A program made the translations under genes and the position numbers. A stretch of DNA of 5,423 nt from Gp6-AA40 sp050742535 (lineage in GTDB: Bacteria > Acidobacteriota > Vicinamibacteria > Vicinamibacterales > UBA2999): the NCBI GenBank assembly GCA_050742535.1, contig JBOGIQ010000383.1, forward strand, positions 1 through 5,423, read 5' to 3'. Shown here piece by piece: positions 1-5,423 of the stretch. How positions within the stretch are numbered: position 1 is the stretch's first letter; the number at the start of each line of letters is the position of its first letter. Below the pieces are notes generated by a model, which was not told the DNA's origin, made no database searches, and saw only the letters and a program-made list of their open reading frames with translations.

Positions 1-1
1 A

Positions 2-874
2 TTGTGGGACGGCAATATCCAGGATCATCCCGATCAGGGCGTCGCCATCCTGGTAGTGGCGGACGTTGCCGACAAGGAGACGACGCTGCTGCGGTTCAAC
101 TGCTTCGACTTCGAAAGAAGCTACATCTACGGCCCGGAAAATCCGGACTTGCGTGTTGACGGGCCAGCGATGCTCGGGGGCGCGGCCGCGACGAACCTCT
201 ACCGGATGGACTCGACCGTCGACGGCAACCCGATCGGCTGGACCGTCCGCACCCTGGGGACGAAGCTGCAGAAGATGCTGGGGCGCGCGGGCTATCCGCA
301 GATTGCCGAGATCGTCGACATGGCGGTGGTGACGAAGGTCCTGCCGGACGTCGAAGCCTGTGCCCGCGAATTACGCGCGACGAAGCGCAACACCGTCAAG
401 CACAACCGCGGCACCCACATCTTCGAGGCTGGCAACATCCGGTTCGGGCTCGAAATGCGGCGGCTGGCGATGGGCGATGGCGGTCTCGCGATCCATGTGC
501 TGGCCGACATCGGCGGGACGCCGGGCAAGAGATACACGGAAGAAACCGAGCTCCTCGCCTTTGATCACTTCTGGAACGGTGCACATTATCACTACGGCCC
601 GCGCAACAAGAACCATCGCATCTACTGGGATCGGACCCTGGTCGAGGATCCGCTCGCGTGGACGCTGGAGCAGTTCGAGAAGGGCAAGCTGCCGGTGATG
701 ATCGAGCGCGCCGGGTATCCGGGCGTGGCGGCGGATCTCGACGTCGAGAAGATCGCCGCGGTGTTTCCGGAGATGAAGAAGCAGGCGCTCGCTATGTGGG
801 AGGAAGGGCAGCGGCTGACCGGTCATCCCGGGCTGCCGCTGGAGCCCACTCCGAACCTCGCGGCCGCCGAATAG
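2..874 (+). CDS. Protein of unknown function with two tandem copies of one domain (5' end outside window)
   Basis: I do not recognise this family and assign no function. The frame is open from the first bases to the TAG at 872-874. The TTG near the window edge is probably not the start, because the first domain copy already seems under way there, so the gene is taken as 5'-truncated. The 290 visible residues contain an internal duplication. GVAILVVADV (13-22) matches GLAIHVLADI (161-170). An ETxLLxFxxF block ending in a YGP motif (26-45) matches 181-200. A P-(I/L)-(G/A)-W-T segment running to RAGYP (77-99) matches 217-240. VLPDVE (113-118) matches VFPEMK (254-259). The copies are joined by a basic linker (about 125-140), and the tail is Pro/Ala-rich (277-290). 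No signal peptide, membrane segment or classical catalytic motif is visible, so it is probably a soluble protein. It converges with the regulator gene and ends before a strong terminator, so it looks like a separate transcription unit. That this is coding is very likely; its role is unknown. Confidence 0.8.
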   Translation: MWDGNIQDHPDQGVAILVVADVADKETTLLRFNCFDFERSYIYGPENPDLRVDGPAMLGGAAATNLYRMDSTVDGNPIGWTVRTLGTKLQKMLGRAGYPQIAEIVDMAVVTKVLPDVEACARELRATKRNTVKHNRGTHIFEAGNIRFGLEMRRLAMGDGGLAIHVLADIGGTPGKRYTEETELLAFDHFWNGAHYHYGPRNKNHRIYWDRTLVEDPLAWTLEQFEKGKLPVMIERAGYPGVAADLDVEKIAAVFPEMKKQALAMWEEGQRLTGHPGLPLEPTPNLAAAE

Positions 875-900
875 CACCTGAAGAGGAAGAAGGTCGTCGG

Positions 901-940
901 AGGGGTTAGCGGACGCAGCAGCCGCTAACCCCTTTCGTTT
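901..940 (+). terminator. Rho-independent terminator after the duplicated-domain gene
   Basis: A perfect 12-bp inverted repeat (arms 901-912 and 922-933) encloses a 9-base loop. The arms read AGGGGTTAGCGG and CCGCTAACCCCT. The downstream arm runs into a T-rich tail, TTTCGTTT (about 933-940), and the stem can extend by two G-T wobble pairs. The position, 27 bases after the TAG at 874 and before the opposing gene ends, fits termination of the plus-strand gene. Read on the minus strand the stem is followed by a pyrimidine-rich but not T-only stretch, so it may also serve weakly as terminator for the regulator gene. Confidence 0.85.
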
Positions 941-971
941 ACCCAGACTTCACCCCAGGAAGTCAGAGGGC

Positions 972-3815
972 TCAAGGTGCTCGCAAGGCCTTGAGCAGCC
1001 CCTTTGCCGAGACGAGGTCGGTGGTGTCGAATCCCTCCGTGAAGCGCTCGTAGACAGCGGTCAGCAGCTTCCGCGCCTCGCTCGGCTTGCGCTGTCGTTG
1101 CCGCAGGCGCGCGAGACTCATCGTGGTCCGCAGCTCCCAAAACAGCGCGGCCTGACGACCCGCCCACTCGAGCGACTGCCGGAAGTGATCCTCGGCCACC
1201 GGGGCCGCGTTCGGCGCGTCGTGCAGTAGCACGAGCTCGCCTTTCAGACGCAAGAGTTCGGCGACGATCCAACGCTCATCGGTCCTGTCCAGTCGGGCGA
1301 GCGCCTCGTCGACGACGGCGATACCCCGGACCGCCTGGCCGGCGCCGGCGAAGCCTTCCGCCAGCGCGGCGAGAAACGCCGTGTCGTACTGCACGTACCG
1401 GGCACGGCGCAGCTCGTCGACGGCGGCGGTCAACAGCGGCACGCCGGTGTCGAATTCGCGGCGCTTGATGAGCAGCATGCCCTTGAAGCACCGCCCGTAC
1501 GACTGCCACACCTCCGCACCCTGCTGTGCGGCATGGTGCGCCAGCATCGCCGTGTAGCGATCCCCCGCGGCCAGGTCGCCGATGGCGATCGCAACTGGAC
1601 AGGCCGCCTGTGCCAGCACATTGCAGAGCGACAGCGCGTGCTGGACGGCGAGGGCGTCGTCGACGCCTCGCTTGACGGTCCGCATCGCCTGGTCGGCGAA
1701 CCCCTGCAGCCAGAGGATCCTCGACAGCGTGACCCGTGCCACGGCTCGCTGCTCGAACTGAAAGCGCACGAGGTCCGAGCCGCCGGGGAGAGACTCATAG
1801 CGCTCCAGCATGCGCTCGGTGTAGCCGCGCGCCGGCGTCTGCTCCCCGAGGAAGTGGAGGGCGACCCCCATCAGCCGCTCGCCGATGAGCAGGTCGGCAG
1901 GATTGCCCGCCTTCGTCGCGACCGCGCGAAACCTCTCGGCCAGCTGCACTCCCTCGCGCGGGTGTCCGGTGTACACGTGATTGCACCAGAGTCCATACAA
2001 CGCACGCAGCTGATGGTCGGTATCCGCGAGGCTCTCGGCCAGTCGCAACGCGGCCATCCAGGCCGCATCCGTCCCAGGCTCCGGCCCCGTTGAGCCCATC
2101 AGCGACCAGCCGAGCGCTGCCTGCAACTGCATCTCGGCACGCGTATCGTGCCCGGGCGTGGCGGCGAGCCTCGATAGCGCGCGCTCGACCCGTGTACAAC
2201 ACTCGCCGAGCAGTGAACGCTGAACCCAGAGCGGCACCGCGGCGATCGTCAGCGCGACACCGAGGGCTGCGTCTCCGCCGGAGGCGAACGCCCAATCGAG
2301 CGCCGCCCGCACATCATCGATTGCCGGCCCGTATGTGACGAGCCACTCGGCGGTCGGCTGGGCCTGCCACTCTGCGTGCGCGCGTTCGAAGAGATCACGG
2401 TGGTACTCGGCATGGCGCCGTGCGCAACGCTCGACCTCGCCGCTCTCGGCCAGCTTCTCGCTGGCGTACGCGCGCGTCGTTTCGAGCAGCCGATACGAGG
2501 TGCCGGCGCCGCCGAGATCGACCGCGATCAGCGACTTGGCGACGAGGTTCGCCATGCACTCCACCACGTCGCCGTCGGCGAGCTCCGGGCCCGCCGCGAT
2601 CGCGGCGGCTGCCTGGAGCGAAAAACTGCCGGCCATGACCGCGAGGCGCCGCAGGAGAACACGGTCTGGCCCGGCGAGGAGGTCGTGACTCCAGTCCAGG
2701 GTGGCCCGCAACGTTTGCTGGCGCGGAAGGACGGTGCGGCTGCCGCCCGTGAGGAGGCGGAAGCGGTCGTTCAGCTTTGACGCCACGCCGTCCACACCGA
2801 ACGCGGCGATCCGCGCGGCAGCGAGCTCGATCGCGAGCGGGAGTCCGTCGAGACGCCGGCAGATCGCCACCGCGGCCGGCGCGACCCGACGGTCGAGCAC
2901 GAACCGTGGCTCGGCCGCCTGGGCGCGGGCGACGAAGAGCTCGACCGCCCCGTAGCGCAGCACCTCGTCGACATCCACGGTCTCTTGGTCCGGCACTTCG
3001 AGCGACGGGACGCGGTAGACGGACTCCCCGACCGTGCGGAGCGGCTCACGGCTGGTGGCGACGACGCACACTCCGGGGCCGGCGCGCAGCAGCGCCTCGG
3101 CCATGTGCGCGGCCGCCTCGATCAGGTGCTCGCAGTTGTCCAGCACGACGAGTACCTGCCGCCCGGCGAGCGCGGCGACCACGTTCTCGACCGAGGCGGT
3201 CCCGCCCGCGAGCCTGAGCGTGAGCGCACTGGCGACGGTGCCCGGCACGAGCTGCGGGTCGGTGAGCGGCCCCAGCTCGACCAGCCCGACGCCGTCGGCG
3301 AAGTTGGGCAGCAGCCGACGCGCGACCTCGAGCGCCAGCCGGGTCTTTCCGATGCCTCCGATGCCGATCAGGGTCAACGAGCGCCGGCTCGTGACGACGG
3401 CCATGACGTCGCGGACGCATTCATCACGACCGATCAACGCGGAGACGGGCTCGGGCAGGCTCGACAGCGGCGCCGGCGGTGGGCGCCGCGCGCGGCTACG
3501 GATCTCCCCGGTGAATTGATAGCCGCGCCCCGCCAGCGTGCGAATCAGATCACGATCCGCGCCGAATGCCTTGCGAAGCGTGGAGATCTGGAACTGGAGG
3601 TTGTTCTCTTCGACGATCCGGTCCGGCCACACCCGGCGCATCAGCTCGTCCTTGCTGACGACCGTGCCGCCGGCGTCGATCAGGACGAGCAGCGCGTCGA
3701 AGGCGCGACTGCCGAGCGCGATGGGGGCGCCGTCGACCGTGAGCTCGCGGCGATGCGGCACCACCTTGAAACGGCCGAACTCCACGACCGCCAAAGGATC
3801 GCGCTCGGCGTCCAC
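972..3815 (-). CDS. Winged-helix / NB-ARC (STAND) ATPase / TPR-like transcriptional regulator
   Basis: Probable one-component cytoplasmic transcription factor of 947 residues. Residues about 10-104 form an OmpR/PhoB-type winged helix (Trans_reg_C): an FGRF beta start, a SRAFDALLVLIDAGGTVVSKDELMRRVWP core, a probable recognition helix NNLQFQISTLRKAFG (71-85), and the GRGYQF wing (96-101). A Pro-rich linker (111-123) leads to an NB-ARC-like ATPase with GIGGIGKT Walker A (151-158), VLVVLDN Walker B (221-227, Asp226), a sensor-like VVATSRE (251-257) and the GLPLAIELAAAR motif (324-335). QTLRATLDWSHDLL (367-380) and YRLLETTRAYASEKL (441-455) are typical of this regulator group. From about 460 to the end the protein is Ala/Leu-rich helical repeat, TPR-like, and probably senses the ligand or partner. 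There is no receiver domain, membrane helix or bacterial transcriptional activation domain. The start is GTG at 3815, just ahead of the winged helix, with no clear Shine-Dalgarno. It is divergent from the dioxygenase gene, its likely target. The signal is unknown. Confidence 0.93.
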   Translation of the reverse strand: MDAERDPLAVVEFGRFKVVPHRRELTVDGAPIALGSRAFDALLVLIDAGGTVVSKDELMRRVWPDRIVEENNLQFQISTLRKAFGADRDLIRTLAGRGYQFTGEIRSRARRPPPAPLSSLPEPVSALIGRDECVRDVMAVVTSRRSLTLIGIGGIGKTRLALEVARRLLPNFADGVGLVELGPLTDPQLVPGTVASALTLRLAGGTASVENVVAALAGRQVLVVLDNCEHLIEAAAHMAEALLRAGPGVCVVATSREPLRTVGESVYRVPSLEVPDQETVDVDEVLRYGAVELFVARAQAAEPRFVLDRRVAPAAVAICRRLDGLPLAIELAAARIAAFGVDGVASKLNDRFRLLTGGSRTVLPRQQTLRATLDWSHDLLAGPDRVLLRRLAVMAGSFSLQAAAAIAAGPELADGDVVECMANLVAKSLIAVDLGGAGTSYRLLETTRAYASEKLAESGEVERCARRHAEYHRDLFERAHAEWQAQPTAEWLVTYGPAIDDVRAALDWAFASGGDAALGVALTIAAVPLWVQRSLLGECCTRVERALSRLAATPGHDTRAEMQLQAALGWSLMGSTGPEPGTDAAWMAALRLAESLADTDHQLRALYGLWCNHVYTGHPREGVQLAERFRAVATKAGNPADLLIGERLMGVALHFLGEQTPARGYTERMLERYESLPGGSDLVRFQFEQRAVARVTLSRILWLQGFADQAMRTVKRGVDDALAVQHALSLCNVLAQAACPVAIAIGDLAAGDRYTAMLAHHAAQQGAEVWQSYGRCFKGMLLIKRREFDTGVPLLTAAVDELRRARYVQYDTAFLAALAEGFAGAGQAVRGIAVVDEALARLDRTDERWIVAELLRLKGELVLLHDAPNAAPVAEDHFRQSLEWAGRQAALFWELRTTMSLARLRQRQRKPSEARKLLTAVYERFTEGFDTTDLVSAKGLLKALRAP

Positions 3816-3822
3816 GGCAGCG

Positions 3823-3828
3823 ATTTTA
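3823..3828 (-). promoter_or_regulatory. Candidate -10 box of the regulator gene
   Basis: On the minus strand this reads TAAAAT, one mismatch from TATAAT, in an otherwise G+C-rich stretch. Seven bases separate it from the GTG at 3815, so transcription would start at or next to the start codon and the mRNA would be leaderless. That agrees with the absence of a Shine-Dalgarno sequence. No good -35 box is seen; the place where it would lie (about 3846-3852) overlaps the second CTCAGG repeat, which suggests autoregulation. This is inference from the sequence only. Confidence 0.5.
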
Positions 3829-3837
3829 CCGCACGGC

Positions 3838-3884
3838 CTCAGGGATCCTCAGGACGTCTCAGGCCGCGGCAAAGACTGCTCAGG
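3838..3884 (+). promoter_or_regulatory. Operator of four helically phased CTCAGG direct repeats
   Basis: Four perfect CTCAGG hexamers in the same orientation begin at 3838, 3848, 3858 and 3879, giving spacings of 10, 10 and 21 bases, all close to whole turns of B-DNA. The position one turn after the third copy (about 3868) is degenerate. OmpR/PhoB-type winged-helix proteins, and the SARP regulators that share this fold, are known to bind tandem direct repeats phased at about 11 bases, head to tail. The adjacent regulator has exactly this DNA-binding fold, so it is the obvious candidate to bind here. The last copy ends 10 bases before the candidate -10 box of the dioxygenase gene, which fits an activator contacting RNA polymerase in place of a -35 box. 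Confidence 0.7.
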
Positions 3885-3894
3885 CCGGAATCCG

Positions 3895-3900
3895 TACTTT
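3895..3900 (+). promoter_or_regulatory. Candidate -10 box of the dioxygenase operon
   Basis: TACTTT lies in the only A/T-rich patch before the gene and matches TATAAT at the key first, second and last positions. About 17 bases upstream (around 3872-3877) there is no -35-like hexamer; the fourth CTCAGG copy occupies the spacer instead, as expected of an activator-dependent promoter. The predicted transcription start, near 3906-3908, would leave a leader of about 33 bases before the ATG at 3941. Confidence 0.4.
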
Positions 3901-3930
3901 ACGCATCATGGATGCACACCCCATCGCGCA

Positions 3931-3934
3931 GGAG
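3931..3934 (+). promoter_or_regulatory. Shine-Dalgarno site that sets the dioxygenase start
   Basis: GGAG is placed six bases before the ATG at 3941, an ideal spacing. The in-frame ATG at 3908 has no such site and coincides with the predicted transcription start. This decides for 3941 as the translation start. Confidence 0.7.
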
Positions 3935-3940
3935 ACGATC

Positions 3941-5329
3941 ATGGACCTCACAGCGAGAACGATTCTCTCGGCGAACAGCACTGGCGCGCCGTATATCGCA
4001 GGCAACTTCGCGCCCCTCAAGAGCGAGGTCACGGCCTTCGATTTGGAGGTGATCGGCCGTGTCCCCGAGGAACTGGCCGGTCGCTTTCTCCGGATCGGTC
4101 CCAATCCGGCCGATGAGCCGGACCTGGTGCGCCTGGTGCGCTATCACTGGTTTGCGGGCACCGGCATGGCGCACGGCCTGCGGTTGCGCGGTGGCAAGGC
4201 GGAATGGTTCCGCAGTCGCTTCGTCATCGATCGCGACGCCGCCAGGGCGCTGAACCGCCAGCCGATCCCGGGGCCGGGCGAAGGCAGGCGAGACGGCAAC
4301 GTCAATACCAACCTGATGAACGTCGGCGGAAAGCTGTGCGCCGCCGTCGAGGCGGGCAGCATCCCGGTCGAGCTCGATTACGAGCTGCAGAGCGTCCGGC
4401 GGACCGATTTCCAGGGCACGCTCGAAGCCGGGTTCACAGGCCATCCCAAGCTCGATCCGATCACGGGTGAGCAGCACGCGTTGGCCTACGAACCGTTCCA
4501 GCCGGTACGTTACATCTCGGTCGACCGCGACGGGCGCGCCACGACCAGGGCGCGGATCGACTTGCCGCACATTCCCCTCATCCACGACATGGCGTTCACG
4601 CAGTCCTACGTCATCGTTCCCGACTTCCCGGTGACGTTTCAGCCGGAGCACTCCCACACGACTTTCCCGTGGCTGTGGGATGATCGCCGGGACTCACGCA
4701 TCGGCCTGCTCCCGCGCAACGGCGATGCCTCGCGCATCCAGTGGTTCGAAGCACCGCGCTGCTTCGCCTTCCACTTCGCCAACGCCTACGACGACGGCGA
4801 CCTCACCATCATCGACCTTCCCAAGCATCGGCGCATGTTCCTGACCGATCAGAACGGCCCCAATGAAGGCGCGCCCATCCTGGTGCGCTGGACGCTCCAT
4901 CGCCCGTCCGGGCGATTGACCGAGACGGTGCTGGACGACCGCGGCAATGAGTTTCCGCGGATCAATGGGCGTCACGGCGGGCAAGCCTATCGCTACATCT
5001 ACACGGCGCACTGGGGCGATGACGTGGTCTTCGGCCCGGCGATGAAGCAAGACCTGCAACGCCAGACGACCGAGGTCCATGACTACGGTCGGGGCCGGAT
5101 GACATCGGAGCCGGTCCTCGTGCGGAAGCCTGGCGCCGTCGCCGAGGACGAAGGTTGGATCCTGTCCTACGTCTACGACGCCGAACGCGACCTCAGCGAC
5201 GTTGTCATCCTCGACGCCCAGGACTTCGCCGGCGATCCGATCGCGACGATTCGTTTGCCGGTTCGCGTGCCGTTCGGCTTCCACGGCGGCTGGGCCCCCG
5301 ATGTGAATCCCGCATCGGTCGTCGCCTGA
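3941..5329 (+). CDS. Carotenoid cleavage dioxygenase family protein (RPE65/lignostilbene dioxygenase superfamily)
   Basis: Non-haem Fe(II) oxygenase of 462 residues, the usual size for bacterial members. The family uses O2 to split a conjugated C=C bond, giving two carbonyl products, on a seven-bladed beta-propeller. Counting from Met 3941, the four iron-ligand histidines are visible: GHPKLDP (His168), IHDMAF (His215), FHFANAY (His278) and GFHGGW (His448). Second-shell glutamates fit by motif position: AAVEAG (Glu137), NEFPRING (Glu337) and AEDEG (Glu402). The N-terminus also follows the family pattern: GNFAPLKSEVTAFDL (21-35), GRFLRIGPNP (47-56) and YHWFAGTGMAHG (68-79), where most relatives read HWFDGDGMVHG. 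There is no signal peptide, so it is probably cytosolic or bound to the inner membrane surface. An in-frame ATG at 3908 would add 11 residues but lacks a ribosome site. The gene lies divergent from its likely regulator and 10 bases before a hydrolase gene. The substrate (carotenoid, apocarotenoid, stilbene or lignostilbene) cannot be told; no carotenoid biosynthesis gene is in view. Confidence 0.94.
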   Translation: MDLTARTILSANSTGAPYIAGNFAPLKSEVTAFDLEVIGRVPEELAGRFLRIGPNPADEPDLVRLVRYHWFAGTGMAHGLRLRGGKAEWFRSRFVIDRDAARALNRQPIPGPGEGRRDGNVNTNLMNVGGKLCAAVEAGSIPVELDYELQSVRRTDFQGTLEAGFTGHPKLDPITGEQHALAYEPFQPVRYISVDRDGRATTRARIDLPHIPLIHDMAFTQSYVIVPDFPVTFQPEHSHTTFPWLWDDRRDSRIGLLPRNGDASRIQWFEAPRCFAFHFANAYDDGDLTIIDLPKHRRMFLTDQNGPNEGAPILVRWTLHRPSGRLTETVLDDRGNEFPRINGRHGGQAYRYIYTAHWGDDVVFGPAMKQDLQRQTTEVHDYGRGRMTSEPVLVRKPGAVAEDEGWILSYVYDAERDLSDVVILDAQDFAGDPIATIRLPVRVPFGFHGGWAPDVNPASVVA

Positions 5330-5339
5330 GGAGGTTCAC

Positions 5340-5423
5340 ATGGCGACGTTCAACACCCGCGACGACGTCACGATCTACTACAAGGACTGGGGCCGGCGCG
5401 ACGGCGAAGTCGTCATCCTGACC
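5340..5423 (+). CDS. Alpha/beta hydrolase, non-haem chloroperoxidase/esterase type (3' end outside window)
   Basis: Only the first 28 codons are present. The start MATFNTRDDVTIYYKDWG followed by a short polar turn and VVILT is the characteristic N-terminus of alpha/beta hydrolases annotated as non-haem chloroperoxidases or aryl esterases, where strands beta1-beta3 precede the HG oxyanion motif. That motif, the nucleophile Ser and the catalytic Asp and His lie beyond the window, so activity cannot be confirmed. The ATG has a strong Shine-Dalgarno, GAGGAGG (5328-5334), five bases upstream, which overlaps the TGA of the dioxygenase. The 10-base gap indicates one operon and probable translational coupling. 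Its role may be to hydrolyse an ester or lactone product of the dioxygenase or a related substrate; this is inference. Confidence 0.8.
   Translation, partial: MATFNTRDDVTIYYKDWGRRDGEVVILT

Noticed and set aside
371..877. A 168-codon minus-strand frame opposite the duplicated-domain gene.
   Set aside because: The plus-strand product has an internal repeat conserved at the protein level, which marks that frame as real. The antisense product shows no repeat or motif.
971..995. Inverted repeat CTCAAGG / CCTTGAG with an 11-base loop at the end of the regulator gene, as a possible terminator.
   Set aside because: It lies within the last codons and stop of the gene, the stem is only 7 bp, and no T-run follows on the minus strand.
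3816..3940. A riboswitch or small RNA in the divergent space.
   Set aside because: The region is only 125 bases, the predicted leader of the dioxygenase is about 33 bases, and no stable hairpin followed by T residues is seen.
2985..4052. A 355-codon open frame on the plus strand opposite the regulator.
   Set aside because: Its translation is low-complexity, rich in Arg, Asp and Gln, with no recognisable motif. The minus strand here encodes clear winged-helix and Walker motifs. Long antisense frames are expected in G+C-rich coding DNA.
3899..4657. A 252-codon minus-strand frame, and a 196-codon one at 4694-5284, opposite the dioxygenase.
   Set aside because: Both lie antisense to an enzyme with all iron-ligand motifs, lack family similarity that I can see, and the first would run through the control region.
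5325..5330. CCTGAG, the reverse complement of the operator hexamer.
   Set aside because: It is a single copy, formed by the last codon, stop and start of the Shine-Dalgarno, without phased partners; it is best explained by chance.
1..5423. CRISPR array, tRNA, insertion sequence or phage attachment site.
   Set aside because: Reading both strands showed no spaced repeat array beyond the CTCAGG hexamers, no tRNA-like cloverleaf between genes, and no transposase or integrase motif.

Overview
The window is G+C-rich bacterial DNA with tightly packed genes and long chance open frames on the opposite strands. Its gene types (a winged-helix/STAND-ATPase/helical-repeat regulator and a bacterial carotenoid cleavage oxygenase) fit a free-living, high-GC soil or environmental bacterium such as an acidobacterium or proteobacterium. 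The sequence alone does not fix the phylum: there is no rRNA, tRNA or other phylogenetic marker, and no sign of plasmid, phage or insertion-sequence genes.

Layout. (1) 2-874, + strand: the 3' part of a gene of unknown function whose protein is built from two diverged copies of one roughly 110-residue domain. (2) 875-971: a short convergent intergenic space with a strong Rho-independent terminator (perfect 12-bp stem, T-rich tail) for that gene. (3) 972-3815, - strand: a 947-residue regulator with an N-terminal OmpR/PhoB-type winged helix, a central NB-ARC/STAND ATPase and a long TPR-like C-terminus. (4) 3816-3940: a divergent control region with four perfect CTCAGG direct repeats starting at 3838, 3848, 3858 and 3879, that is at one, one and two helical turns, flanked by a candidate -10 box for each gene. 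(5) 3941-5329, + strand: a carotenoid cleavage dioxygenase/lignostilbene dioxygenase-family non-haem iron enzyme with all four iron-ligand histidines. (6) 5340 to the window end, + strand: the first 28 codons of an alpha/beta hydrolase of the non-haem chloroperoxidase/esterase type, 10 bases downstream and probably co-transcribed.

How the parts may work together (inference): the STAND regulator would sense a ligand or protein through its helical-repeat region, oligomerise with ATP, and bind the phased CTCAGG repeats through its winged helix. It would then activate the dioxygenase-hydrolase operon and possibly control itself. The enzymes suggest oxidative cleavage of a carotenoid, apocarotenoid or stilbene-like substrate followed by hydrolysis of a product. 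The phased operator, and the hint that the regulator is translated from a leaderless GTG, are the most notable things here.
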